A stretch of DNA of 64,000 nt from WGMI01 sp041739275 (lineage in GTDB: Bacteria > Bacteroidota > Bacteroidia > Flavobacteriales > Schleiferiaceae): the NCBI GenBank assembly GCA_041739275.1, contig JBGSOF010000009.1:1-64000 (forward strand). The letters are read 5' to 3'. The notes under the pieces are model-generated. The model worked only from the letters and a program-made list of their open reading frames with translations. It had not been told where the DNA came from and did not search any database. Positions 34,029 to 43,257 of the stretch are shown here, piece by piece. How positions within the stretch are numbered: position 1 is the stretch's first letter; each line of letters opens with the position of its first letter. Position numbers and translations under genes: made by a program.

Positions 34029-35111
34029 ATGATAGATCAAACTGCGGTATACCCTCCCGAGTTCACCGAATCCATTAAAGATTTGATCGAACTCCTGGGA
34101 GATCGGCTTCAAATCAGACAAACAGCTCCTTCGGTTTTTGTGCTTGCCGACGAGAACACCGCGCGGCAGTGTTACCCTAGTATTCTCGAACACTGGACAC
34201 TTCCCGGGTCTCTTGTCTTGATCGAGGTCGCTGCGGGAGAAGGTTCAAAAGATTGGACAAAGTCTGCGGCGGTTCTCAAGGTGCTCTCGGAAAAAGCGGC
34301 CAATCGATCTTCGATTCTCCTGGCGCTCGGCGGCGGGGTTATCACTGATTTGGGCGGATTTTTGGCTTCTGTCTACATGCGCGGAATTCGATTTGCGCTG
34401 ATTCCCACCTCCCTTTTGGCGATGGTGGATGCCTCTATTGGCGGAAAATCGGGGCTCGATGTCGGGGGGGCAAAGAATCTGGCCGGGCTTTTTTGCAGGC
34501 CTGAAGCGATCGGGGTATGGCCGGGTTTTTTGAAAACACTTCCCGAATCAGAGCTCCGACAAGGGATGGCCGAAATGCTAAAACACGCCTTAGTTGCATC
34601 CAAAGACCACTGGCATTCGCTGAGCGGTTCACAAGAATCCGTGCTTCGTGAATTTAGAAACTCGAGCCTGAAAGCCATGGGGTGGATCCGCGAGAGTGCC
34701 CGAATCAAATTTGAAATTGTCCAAGCCGACCCCCTCGAGAAGGGCTTGCGCTCTGTATTGAATTTTGGACACACCGTGGGGCATGCCGTAGAATCGGCTC
34801 TTTTGGAATCGGGCAGCCCGATCGGTCACGGGCAAGCGGTTTTGTTTGGGATGCGGGTCGAGTTGGTTTTGGCCGAAGCGCTCTTGGGTTTTGAGGATCG
34901 CGCCCAAGTCGACGCGGTTCTTTTGGATTGGAGCGTATGGTTTGAGCGAGCATCTACAGACATCGAACGCATGGTTCATTGGATGCGATTCGATAAAAAG
35001 CGAAGTCAGGGGACGCTGAGGTTTGCATTGCCCAAAAAAATAGGCGAGGCCGTTTTTGGGGTGGAATGTTCTGAAGACGAGGTGCGAAAAGCTCTTAAAA
35101 AGCTTTGGTGA
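34029..35111 (+). CDS. aroB: 3-dehydroquinate synthase
   Basis: 360 residues. ILLALGGGVITDLGGFLASV and YMRGIRFALIPTSLLAMVDA are the NAD/substrate signature, followed by SIGGKSGLDVGGAKNLAGLF and the metal-binding histidines in VLNFGHTVGHAVES and GHGQAVLFGM. It makes 3-dehydroquinate in the shikimate pathway. The C-terminus overlaps the start of aroA. Confidence 0.95.
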   Translation: MIDQTAVYPPEFTESIKDLIELLGDRLQIRQTAPSVFVLADENTARQCYPSILEHWTLPGSLVLIEVAAGEGSKDWTKSAAVLKVLSEKAANRSSILLALGGGVITDLGGFLASVYMRGIRFALIPTSLLAMVDASIGGKSGLDVGGAKNLAGLFCRPEAIGVWPGFLKTLPESELRQGMAEMLKHALVASKDHWHSLSGSQESVLREFRNSSLKAMGWIRESARIKFEIVQADPLEKGLRSVLNFGHTVGHAVESALLESGSPIGHGQAVLFGMRVELVLAEALLGFEDRAQVDAVLLDWSVWFERASTDIERMVHWMRFDKKRSQGTLRFALPKKIGEAVFGVECSEDEVRKALKKLW

Positions 35112-36397
35112 ATTCCGATTTCTCAATTTTGCATTGGGACGGAGTGCCGAGAGGTCGGGTGCGCATCGAGCTTCCGCGCTCCAAGAGCATTCTCAACCGC
35201 GCTTTGATCTTAAGTGCGCTTTATCCCGACCGATTCAAGGCCTTGCGAATAGAGCCGGAAGATCTCGAAATTGAAGATGTGGCCTTGCTCTACACCGCGC
35301 TGAACCAACCGGAGCTCAGTTTTTTCGACTTCGGGCTCGCAGGCACCTCGGCTCGCTTCTTTTTGGCATACGCCTGCGCTCAAGGGCTTGAAATCGAGAT
35401 CGATGCTTCAGGTCGAGGGCGAGAGCGTCCCCTGGCTCCACTCATCGATGCCTTGCGCGCTTTAGGGGCCGAGATTGAGGAGCTCGGAGAGGCAGGTCAT
35501 TTTCCGCTGAGAATTCGATCGAGTTCGTTGAAAGAAAAAAAGGTGGCACTCGATGGTCGCGTTTCGAGCCAGTTCGCCAGCGCTTTGATGATGATCGCCC
35601 CTTCGCTCGAGCATGGCCTTGAAATTGGCTTGAGCGCTGAAGCTGTTTCCGAGAGTTATATTGATTTGACGGCTCAAATGATGCGGCGCTCGGGTTTTTC
35701 TCTGTCTAAAAACCCGCACTCTTGGACGGTTCAAGCTGCGTCTTCTCTCAATGCTCGGCTCGATCTGCATGTGGACGATCGAGACTGGAGCGGTGTGATT
35801 TACTTCGTTCAAGCACTGATTTTGGGATGCTGCGACAGCCTTGAATTCACGGGACTTCAAAAAACAGGTTTGCAGGCAGACGAGGTTTTGATTGAAATCC
35901 TGAAACCCTTGGGTGTGCATTGCCTCGAGGGCGAAGAAGGCTTGGTATTCACCCGGGAACCGAATTTGCGCGCAATGCCCGAAACCACTTGGGATGCCCG
36001 CACTTGGCCCGATTTGGCCGTGGGCTGGGCGCATTTGGTCCAAGCGGTAGGGGGCGCCGGGCGAATCAACGGCCTGAGCACTTTGAATTCCAAGGAATCG
36101 AAGCGGCTCGATGCCCTTGCTGCAAGACTTTCCCGGCACGGCTTGGCTGAACGCCCGGACGGCGATCAATTGCGTCTGGAAAACGGCCGGGTCAATCCCG
36201 AACGCTTGGCCTTCGACAGCTTGGGAGACCATCGTTTGGCGATGTCGTGTGCGGCTTGGTCGGTTTTTGGGGAACTTTCGATTCGCGGTGCGTCGACGGT
36301 CGTCAAGTCGTTCCCTCGTTTTTGGGTCGAAATGTCAAAGCTCGGAATCGGGTTTACCAGCGGGCATCCCACTGCAGTTGAACATACCAAGGATTGA
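35108..36397 (+). CDS. aroA: 3-phosphoshikimate 1-carboxyvinyltransferase (EPSP synthase)
   Basis: 429 residues. ELPRSKSILNRALILSALYP holds the phosphate-binding Lys/Ser; LAGTSARFFLAYACAQG corresponds to the NAGTAMRP PEP loop (Asn replaced by Leu); GDHRLAMSCAAWSV is the C-terminal signature. It joins shikimate-3-phosphate and PEP. GTG 35108 overlaps the aroB stop (GTGA); TTG one codon earlier is also possible. The 3' end overlaps the convergent gene by 44 bases. Confidence 0.92.
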   Translation: MNSDFSILHWDGVPRGRVRIELPRSKSILNRALILSALYPDRFKALRIEPEDLEIEDVALLYTALNQPELSFFDFGLAGTSARFFLAYACAQGLEIEIDASGRGRERPLAPLIDALRALGAEIEELGEAGHFPLRIRSSSLKEKKVALDGRVSSQFASALMMIAPSLEHGLEIGLSAEAVSESYIDLTAQMMRRSGFSLSKNPHSWTVQAASSLNARLDLHVDDRDWSGVIYFVQALILGCCDSLEFTGLQKTGLQADEVLIEILKPLGVHCLEGEEGLVFTREPNLRAMPETTWDARTWPDLAVGWAHLVQAVGGAGRINGLSTLNSKESKRLDALAARLSRHGLAERPDGDQLRLENGRVNPERLAFDSLGDHRLAMSCAAWSVFGELSIRGASTVVKSFPRFWVEMSKLGIGFTSGHPTAVEHTKD

Positions 36398-38399
36398 GCG
36401 CATCGAGTTCGGCGCGTTCGATGCGCTCTCTACGCGACAAACGGAGCCAAAAACTCTGATTTCTCGACGTCCTCACACGAATTAAAGTGTTTATAAACAG
36501 GGCCTTGCCACTGTATGCCGGTATGGAAAAGCTCCCGATAGGTCCTGCTTCGTAGAGGTAGAAGCGGTTGTCCCAACCCTCGGAATCGATCCAGCCCAAT
36601 TGAGTAGTAAAGCTCCAGCCTAGGCCTGAAACTTCTTCTTCTTCAGTTAGATCGCGAACTGCTTTGACAGAGAGCATCCAGGCAATTCCCCTGGAACGGG
36701 GGTATTCGACCTCAAAGGGCGTTCGTTCAGAGAAATTTCGAAGGTGTCGAAGCGAGGCTGAAAACCGCCGGTTCGGCTGGGTTTTCCACTCAGCGCTCCA
36801 GCCCCAACGCGATCGATCTTGTCGCTCCTCAAAACGCGCTCCCGAAGTTTCAAGCACTGTTTTGCGGGCATTTCCCGATAAGCGCAAGCTGTGAATTCCA
36901 TTGATTCGATAATCGAGACCTGTCAAAAGGCCTGATTCGAGCTGTTCCCCCGATTTGAGCTCGAATTCTCGGCTCCCGATCACCCCCAGCCGAGCCCTCC
37001 ATCGGTTTCCGAGCGGAAAATCTGTGTTCCATTGGAGGCTTTCAAGGGATTTGAGATCGAAATCTCGAAGGTCGAACGAGGCCGCACTTCGAAATTCTAA
37101 GTCCCGCTTCTCGAGTCGAATGGCTGTGAAGACTTCGCCCGGCAAACTCCAATCGACCCCTGTGCAAAAAGCCAGGCCTTTCGAGTTCACGGAGTACACG
37201 CCCTCGGCATAGGCCTTGGCTTCTGACAGGGGCACCAGAACGTCGACCTGAATCAAGTGCTCCGATTGGCCTTCGAATCCCGAAGCGCGAAAGGCTTCGG
37301 CGGCATAGACCTTTTGGTGATGCGTGCCCAGGCCCAAGCGATATCGTTCTTTCGAATACACGGCTGCCCAACCCGACAGCGAGCTGCGCAAGGCCGAGCG
37401 CCCCAAAATTTCGTTTGTGCTTCGGTGGATTCCGCCCGAGCGCAGAGCCATGGGAATTCCGTCTTCGAGCCGAACATCTCTCGCATTGATCGATGCATAA
37501 GCCGCCAGCCGAAGCTTCCCCAATCGCCACTCGCTTGAAATGCCCCTCAGGCCATAGTCTTCGTCTCCACCGGCATAAGCCGTGCCCAGCCGCGGGTGTC
37601 GCAACAGGGCACCCGAACCCGGATTGAAGCCCGGGAGCGACCACATCGCCAAACCTTGTCCCGATTCGAATCGAAAATCGCCCAGAATCAGTCGTGTAGG
37701 AATGAGTTTATGTGCGGGACGCCTCGGTGTCCATTCTAAAAAGCCCGAAACGTGGTCGAATAAGAGCGGCCCGTTCGCAATCGTCCCTACTGCAAAGCGC
37801 TCTCCGGGGTCAGAGTCTAAGAGCAAGGCGGCCCTCCAAAGGTTGTTCCGCTTCCATTCGTATCTGAACCGAGTAGACCAAACCGGAGCTCCCGGCATCT
37901 CTTCTCGAAGGTCGCGGGCTTGCGTACTTGAGTATTCAAGCCCCATTTGGAGCTTGTGTTCTGTGCGATTCCTCGCTTTTGGCCCTCTGCGCGGTTCGAA
38001 CTTGAAGCGATGGGCGAGGGTGAAAATATGAGCCGAATCCAGGCCTGGAACGGCTTTCAGTTCTTGGGGATGCGCGGGAGGGCCATTGCGGGCGAGAAAA
38101 TGCCAGAGATTGCTCGCGATGAATTCGTCCATGCCGGGCAGGGCCGCGAGCTCCATGAGGCTCACGGTTTCGGCGCTCAGAACTTCGGGTTCTCGACCCC
38201 AGTCGACAAGGGCCTCTGTCCAGGCCGAATTTTCTGCGCTTTCTTGTGCTCTTTCAGCCCATTCGGCCATGGGTTCGAGCCGCGTTGCGCTTTCTGAATC
38301 GCTTGTGCTCGGCTCCTGCGCCCACAAAGGCGACAATTGAGCCATGAACATCGCTCCGAGAGCCAAAGTGGCCATCCATGGGCAAGCTTGAGATTTCAT
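36354..38399 (-). CDS. Large envelope protein: helix-hairpin-helix segment plus beta-barrel
   Basis: 681 residues. A signal peptide ends near residue 27 (PLWAQ). Residues about 75-135 contain two helix-hairpin-helix-like units (LAALPGMDEFIASNLWHFLA and LKAVPGLDSAHIFTLAHRF) of the ComEA type, and the remaining ~500 residues look like a long outer-membrane barrel. This architecture is frequent in Bacteroidota and usually annotated as a helix-hairpin-helix protein; whether it contacts DNA is unknown. It lies 4 bases behind the gene at 38404-39201, so the two are probably partners. Confidence 0.7.
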   Translation of the reverse strand: MKSQACPWMATLALGAMFMAQLSPLWAQEPSTSDSESATRLEPMAEWAERAQESAENSAWTEALVDWGREPEVLSAETVSLMELAALPGMDEFIASNLWHFLARNGPPAHPQELKAVPGLDSAHIFTLAHRFKFEPRRGPKARNRTEHKLQMGLEYSSTQARDLREEMPGAPVWSTRFRYEWKRNNLWRAALLLDSDPGERFAVGTIANGPLLFDHVSGFLEWTPRRPAHKLIPTRLILGDFRFESGQGLAMWSLPGFNPGSGALLRHPRLGTAYAGGDEDYGLRGISSEWRLGKLRLAAYASINARDVRLEDGIPMALRSGGIHRSTNEILGRSALRSSLSGWAAVYSKERYRLGLGTHHQKVYAAEAFRASGFEGQSEHLIQVDVLVPLSEAKAYAEGVYSVNSKGLAFCTGVDWSLPGEVFTAIRLEKRDLEFRSAASFDLRDFDLKSLESLQWNTDFPLGNRWRARLGVIGSREFELKSGEQLESGLLTGLDYRINGIHSLRLSGNARKTVLETSGARFEERQDRSRWGWSAEWKTQPNRRFSASLRHLRNFSERTPFEVEYPRSRGIAWMLSVKAVRDLTEEEEVSGLGWSFTTQLGWIDSEGWDNRFYLYEAGPIGSFSIPAYSGKALFINTLIRVRTSRNQSFWLRLSRRERIERAELDALNPWYVQLQWDARW

Positions 38400-38403
38400 C
38401 TGC

Positions 38404-39201
38404 TCAATCGGTCTTGTACGTCAGCGCGATGTTGAGCCAAGTAGGAGTGTTCCAGCCCATTTGAACCGAACTCGTCAACCCCCAACGACCCATCTGCGTA
38501 CCGACACCCGCAGTCCATCGACTTGGACGCCCCAGCCAACCAAAGCCTATGCTGAGCTGAGTTTTAGGCTGATACAGTACCCCAAATCTGAAACTCTCGC
38601 CCAGGGGTTCGAGCAGGTATTCCGCTCCCAAACGAGTCGCACTTGAGGCCTGATAGAGTGCTGAAAGCCGCGCATAACTTTGTGTTCGGCTCATTCCGCC
38701 CTGATCGGCAGGGCTTCGGTTGGGATTGAAAACGGCCGCGCTCAGAGTTGTTCTTTCACCACTGCGATAGCTCGCAAAAAGCCCCGCTGCGATGCTGTGT
38801 CTCGAAGGATGGTCAGACGCCTGCCAACGCAATATTTCCAATCGGCATCCGATATCAAAAATTTCGCTCAATTTCAGGGCGTAAGTCGGGAGGAACCGAT
38901 AACTCGAAAAATCGGAATTGCCGAGACGCTCAATACCCAGACCCCATGCTGAATTTCGGTTCATCGGAACCACGAGAGAAAATCGCTCAAGAGAGGCATC
39001 GGGAACCCGCGGCAGCCGGCGGTGTTCGAGTCCGAGTTCAACAGAAGTGCATTCTGTCAGACTCGTCGATTGACCAAACACCGACCAAACCGCCTCAGAA
39101 AAGGGGGCGACGCTTCCCGCCATCTCAGACAAACCGCTCCCGTAGTGAGCAGTCGACTGCGCCGCGCAGCCTCCCAACCAAAGAACCAACACAAACCTCA
39201 C
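38404..39201 (-). CDS. Predicted outer-membrane or lipoprotein barrel partner
   Basis: 265 residues from a GTG start. The N-terminus MRFVLVLWLGGCAAQS is a short signal sequence with an LGGC lipobox-like end. The rest has repeated aromatic/glycine beta strands (for example RLGAEYLLEPLGESFRFGVL). I do not recognise a family. It is the upstream gene of the pair with the helix-hairpin-helix barrel protein and is divergent from the sensor kinase gene. Confidence 0.6.
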   Translation of the reverse strand: MRFVLVLWLGGCAAQSTAHYGSGLSEMAGSVAPFSEAVWSVFGQSTSLTECTSVELGLEHRRLPRVPDASLERFSLVVPMNRNSAWGLGIERLGNSDFSSYRFLPTYALKLSEIFDIGCRLEILRWQASDHPSRHSIAAGLFASYRSGERTTLSAAVFNPNRSPADQGGMSRTQSYARLSALYQASSATRLGAEYLLEPLGESFRFGVLYQPKTQLSIGFGWLGRPSRWTAGVGTQMGRWGLTSSVQMGWNTPTWLNIALTYKTD

Positions 39202-39215
39202 ACCGCAAATGTGAG
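39197..39215. promoter_or_regulatory. Inverted repeat between divergent genes
   Basis: CTCACA-ccgcaaa-TGTGAG sits between the divergent envelope and sensor-kinase genes and overlaps the GTG start of the former. It could bind a regulator; no evidence beyond symmetry. Confidence 0.3.
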
Positions 39216-39230
39216 AATAGTCTGAACAAT

Positions 39231-42146
39231 ATGAAATCCGAGGCGCGCGGTTTTTTCAACCTTTCGCGACGCATTGCGCACTTTTTGTTCGCCATCATGC
39301 CGGGGTTCTTTTTTTGCAGCCAAGCAGATGCCCAGACTGATTTTCCACTGTCTAAGAGCCAGGTTGGTCGAGAAGCTCTCTCGTGGAGCAAACGCAGCTT
39401 TTACCGCTCAGATGGACTTCCCTTGAGCCCCATATTGTCTGCGGTGCGCGACCCCACAGGATCTCTCTGGCTCGGCACCGAAGGTGAAGGGCTGTTTCAC
39501 TGGAACGGTGAATCGCTTCGGCCCATCCCCATTTTTGCCCAGAGGTTCGTCCAGAGGCTCTCGGTCGAAGGCGATACCTGCCTCTTGCTCTCGAGCGACG
39601 CCGGGCAGACGCGATATCGCCCATATCCGCCGATCGAGCGCGCGGTTTTTGAAGCGCCCGCATTCCCGTTTATCGCCTTTAAAACCAGAGCTGGGGCTCA
39701 TTGGCTTGCCGCCGACGGCTGGGGAATTGGTCAGATTGACGAGCGGGGCCAAACCCGACTGATTCGCGCCTCTCCGGGAGCCTTTACCGGATTGGTCTTG
39801 TTGAACGAGGGGGCATTGCTTTTCTCGAATTCCGAGGGTTTATGGAGGCTGAAAGACACCCTCGAAATTGCGATAGCCCGGGGCAACATCGGGGCCTTAG
39901 TCACGGCAGATCAGCTGTCGTACGCTTATTCCACGCCCGATGAGTTCAAGATTCAGACTTCCGGGCACCTCTACAGTTTTTCAGCCCCCGGAATTGAACG
40001 AATTGAAACCGATGGCCAATGGTATTATGCGCTTTCAGACGATAGTTTGTTTGGAGTTCGCTCAGATGGTTTGATGGTGAAGAGCATCGCAAGCGGAGAC
40101 TTTGACTGGGTTCGCGGCTTTTCATCTAGTTCAAATGAGCTCATATTGAGCGGATTAGGAAGGCTTGAGATCTTTAAGCCCCGCCTCGCGAACCTGCTCA
40201 ATCTTCCGAATGGATTTGACCCCAAAGGAATCGAGGCAGACGAATCGGGGCTTTGGCTTCACGGGGTCGATGGTTGGGCGCTCTACCGTTCAAATAATCA
40301 GTCGTTTGAAGCAAAATCAAGCCCGGGCATCGGGTTGGTGTTCCGCAGTTTTTACGATCGAGGGCGGACGTGGATCGCGTCCGAAACGGGGGTTTATTCG
40401 ATGACGGCCTCGGGCTTGAAGCCCATTTTGCCCGAAGGAGGCCCCGAGTTTTCATTCGATATGTCTACAGACGAGCAGGGAGTCTGGGTGGCGTGCTCGG
40501 AGGGCCTATATCGCATGGAATCGGGTAAATCGATGCAGATCGAAGCCCCCGGCCTGTCTGAAATTGAAGTAGATCCCGATGGATCTCTCTATGGAATCAG
40601 CTTTGAACAAGATCTCGTTTTTCGAGCCAAGGGCGAAGTTCAAAGCACCGCTGAGCGCTTGTCAGGAGAACGCTGGGTGGGTTTTGTTCGCGATGCCGTG
40701 GGTTCGGTCTGGGGTTGCACGGCCTCGGGAGCGTCACACCGCTACGAAATTCGCGGAGATCGAGCGGTGCTCCGGCAGGCGGAGTTGAAGTCCGATCAAG
40801 GGCGCCTCATCGCTACTTCGTTTACGAGCGGCGGCAAAGTGTCTCTTTTGTTTGAGTATGTCCTCTTGGTCGGCCAATTGAATTCTGAAGGTCGTTTTCA
40901 GGCACAAAGGGCGTTCTTGCCCGATCTCGATTACGAAATCAGCACTGCCGAGAATGTTCGCATCGCTTTGAGCGGAGATCGCCTTTGGATTCTTACCGAA
41001 GGTCAAATTCAAGAACTCGTTTTTGGAAGTGCTCCCGCGATTCCGCTGCCCGTGCTCGGTTCGTTCGAAACGGCCACAGGCCTGGGCAAAGCGCTTGAGG
41101 GCAAGGGATTCGCCATAGAGCTTCACCCTTTTGAGCTGCCCTATCATTCGAGCTTCCTGAGAATAGGCTTGGGAGACGGCCCCAATGCAGAGCCGGGAAG
41201 GTGGAGTTATCGCTTTGAACTCGAGAGTGTATTGCGCAAGAAGAAGGTTCATTCAACCGGGCACGAGGCCCTGTTCCCCACTTTGGAGCCTGGGAGTTAT
41301 GCGCTCCGAATGTGGCGGGTTGAAAACGGTACGGGCCTCGAATCGCCCCCGCTGGAGTTCAGTTTTAAGGTGGTGCCTCCCTTGTGGCAGCGCTGGTGGT
41401 TCATTGGTTTGGTATCGCTCGTTTTGGGGGTCATGGCCGTGATTTTGGTGAGGGCTCGAATCGAAAAGGTCCGCGAAAGCGCTCGGATTGAACGAGAACT
41501 CGTCACCTTGGAATCCACGGCGCTCCGGCTCCAAATGAACCCGCATTTCATCTTCAATGCCCTCGATTCGATCTCTGCTTTCATCTTTCGCAACGACCCC
41601 GCTCAAGCCACCCGCTATCTCAGTTCTTTTGCCCGGCTGATGCGGGCCACCCTCGATTCTTCGCACGAGAGTTTTATCCCCTTATCAACAGAGCTTCAAG
41701 TACTTAGAAGTTATCTCGAACTCGAACGGCTGCGCACGGGTGAGATTCTTGAATTTTCGATCGAATGTCCCGAAGAATGGGTCGATCGGCTTCAGGTACC
41801 CCCGATGGTGATCCAGCCCTTTGTCGAAAACGCGGTAAAACACGGCCTGAAACCCCGACGAGGTCAAGGCAAGATTTCGGTCGATTTTGAGGTGCTCGAA
41901 GATGCGCTCGAAGTGGTGGTCGACGACGACGGGGTGGGAAGAGCCGCGGCCAGGGCCTTGAACGAACGGCTCGGAATTCAGAAGTCGAGCAAGGGCATGG
42001 GCATTACGGAACGAAGGCTCGAACTCCTGCGAAAGGCCTACGGAATCGAAGTGCGCATCGAGGTGAAAGACAAAATCGACCCTCAGGGAATTCCCCTCGG
42101 CACCCGCGTGCGAATCGTTCTGCCCAAGGTTGAATTCGATGCGTGA
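39231..42146 (+). CDS. LytS-type sensor histidine kinase with periplasmic beta-propeller
   Basis: 971 residues. N-terminal signal segment (about 15-30), a long periplasmic propeller from the two-component-regulator repeat family (GLPLSPILSAVRDPTGSLWL and later repeats), a Y_Y_Y-like domain, one membrane helix near 725-745 (WWFIGLVSLVLGVMAVILVR), then a His_kinase domain with LRLQMNPHFIFNALDSISAF (phospho-acceptor His) and an ATPase with QPFVENAVKHGLKPRRG and DDDGVGRAAA. It should phosphorylate the LytTR regulator encoded 134 bases downstream. Start ATG 39231; the frame is open further upstream but without homology. Ligand unknown. Confidence 0.9.
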   Translation: MKSEARGFFNLSRRIAHFLFAIMPGFFFCSQADAQTDFPLSKSQVGREALSWSKRSFYRSDGLPLSPILSAVRDPTGSLWLGTEGEGLFHWNGESLRPIPIFAQRFVQRLSVEGDTCLLLSSDAGQTRYRPYPPIERAVFEAPAFPFIAFKTRAGAHWLAADGWGIGQIDERGQTRLIRASPGAFTGLVLLNEGALLFSNSEGLWRLKDTLEIAIARGNIGALVTADQLSYAYSTPDEFKIQTSGHLYSFSAPGIERIETDGQWYYALSDDSLFGVRSDGLMVKSIASGDFDWVRGFSSSSNELILSGLGRLEIFKPRLANLLNLPNGFDPKGIEADESGLWLHGVDGWALYRSNNQSFEAKSSPGIGLVFRSFYDRGRTWIASETGVYSMTASGLKPILPEGGPEFSFDMSTDEQGVWVACSEGLYRMESGKSMQIEAPGLSEIEVDPDGSLYGISFEQDLVFRAKGEVQSTAERLSGERWVGFVRDAVGSVWGCTASGASHRYEIRGDRAVLRQAELKSDQGRLIATSFTSGGKVSLLFEYVLLVGQLNSEGRFQAQRAFLPDLDYEISTAENVRIALSGDRLWILTEGQIQELVFGSAPAIPLPVLGSFETATGLGKALEGKGFAIELHPFELPYHSSFLRIGLGDGPNAEPGRWSYRFELESVLRKKKVHSTGHEALFPTLEPGSYALRMWRVENGTGLESPPLEFSFKVVPPLWQRWWFIGLVSLVLGVMAVILVRARIEKVRESARIERELVTLESTALRLQMNPHFIFNALDSISAFIFRNDPAQATRYLSSFARLMRATLDSSHESFIPLSTELQVLRSYLELERLRTGEILEFSIECPEEWVDRLQVPPMVIQPFVENAVKHGLKPRRGQGKISVDFEVLEDALEVVVDDDGVGRAAARALNERLGIQKSSKGMGITERRLELLRKAYGIEVRIEVKDKIDPQGIPLGTRVRIVLPKVEFDA

Positions 42147-42242
42147 AGCCTTAGGGCGCTTCGCTTTATCATTCGAAGGGCCTTGTTGCGAAGCCCGCAG
42201 CCCCAAAGGCAAGCTTCGATATGCTTGGCTAGTCAAACCGAA

Positions 42243-42250
42243 TATCTTTG
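42243..42250 (+). promoter_or_regulatory. -7 promoter element of the LytTR regulator gene
   Basis: TATCTTTG matches TAnnTTTG, 31 bases before the ATG at 42281. It suggests the regulator can be transcribed apart from the kinase gene. No properly spaced -33 TTG is seen. Confidence 0.4.
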
Positions 42251-42280
42251 ATTTTCATCATCACTATACCCCAGATCCCC

Positions 42281-43036
42281 ATGATTCGAGTTTTGCTGGT
42301 CGACGACGAACCTTCTGCCCGCGAAGGGCTCATTGGTAAGCTCAAGTTGTTTGCCCCCGAAGTTGAAGTAGTCGGAGAAGCATCGGGTGTGGCAGAGGCC
42401 TTGAGTTCTATTGAAGAAAATACGCCCGATTTGCTCTTTCTGGACATCAATCTCGCAGGCGAAACGGGTTTTGAACTGCTTGAAAAGCTCGAAGGGCGAG
42501 AGGAGGAATCTCGTCCCGAGGTGATCTTCTTGACCGCGCACGACGAATTTGCGCTTCGGGCCATCAAGTTTAGCGCGCTCGATTATTTGCTCAAACCGAT
42601 TGATCCCGAAGAAATGGTCAAGGCCTTGCGCAAGTTTGAAGAGCGCAAAGGCGCAGCCCGCGGAGGGTTGGGCGTGTTGATGGAAAATATGCGCGCGGGA
42701 GGCGACACTCCCAAGCGGATTGTGGTGCCGACCTACGACGGGCTTCACATTTTAAAGGTGAGCGACATCATTCGCTGCGAGTCGAGCTCGAACTACACCT
42801 ATTTTCATTTGAAGGATGCCAAGCCCATACTCGCGAGCCGGACGCTCAAAGAATACGACCAGATGCTGAGCGGATTTCACTTCGAGCGGATCCACAAAAG
42901 CCATTTGATCAATATGAATTACGTCAAGCGGTACGTGCCCTCAGACGGGGGGTATATGGTGATGGAAGACGGATCGAGAATTCCCGTGGCGAACCGCAAA
43001 AAGGAACAGCTGCTCAAGATGATTAAAGGGATGTAG
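42281..43036 (+). CDS. LytTR-family response regulator
   Basis: 251 residues. Receiver domain at 1-120 (RVLLVDDEPSAREGLIGKL; phospho-Asp in DLLFLDINLAGETGFELL; conserved Lys in LDYLLKPIDPEE) and a LytTR DNA-binding domain from about 155 (IIRCESSSNYTYFHLKD; FERIHKSHLINMNYVKRYVP). It is the cognate partner of the sensor kinase upstream. Its targets are not evident from this window. The start is the ATG giving the standard MIRVLLVDDE. Confidence 0.95.
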   Translation: MIRVLLVDDEPSAREGLIGKLKLFAPEVEVVGEASGVAEALSSIEENTPDLLFLDINLAGETGFELLEKLEGREEESRPEVIFLTAHDEFALRAIKFSALDYLLKPIDPEEMVKALRKFEERKGAARGGLGVLMENMRAGGDTPKRIVVPTYDGLHILKVSDIIRCESSSNYTYFHLKDAKPILASRTLKEYDQMLSGFHFERIHKSHLINMNYVKRYVPSDGGYMVMEDGSRIPVANRKKEQLLKMIKGM

Positions 43037-43166
43037 TTGATTCTGAGCAAACAGGCTTTACGTTAAAAAGTTAAATTTTAACAGAAAGTTTGGAAATAAG
43101 AAAAATTTCTTTTTGCTTTACTCATCGGATTTCTCGTAAGGTTAGTTGTTAGGTTTCAATCCGTAG

Positions 43167-43199
43167 GCCGCAGCGTTCGCGTTGCGGCTTTACTTTTTT
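43167..43199 (+). terminator. Intrinsic terminator
   Basis: GCCGCAGCG-ttcg-CGTTGCGGC forms a hairpin with one G-T pair and a TTCG loop, followed by TTTACTTTTTT. It lies 130 bases after the LytTR stop and before the convergent glycosyltransferase. Confidence 0.75.
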
Positions 43200-43257
43200 A
43201 GGCGACTCGCTCGAGCGAAGTCCCGCACACTACCCATCCATTTCAGCCCCCGGACTT

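Noticed and set aside
38748..39230. N-terminal extension of the sensor kinase by 161 codons
   Set aside because: The extension is antisense to the envelope gene at 38404-39201, lacks homology and would put the signal peptide in mid-protein; ATG 39231 is the natural start.
43167..43199. Hairpin after the LytTR gene as a REP element
   Set aside because: A T-rich run follows directly and no second copy is seen, so a terminator is the simpler reading.
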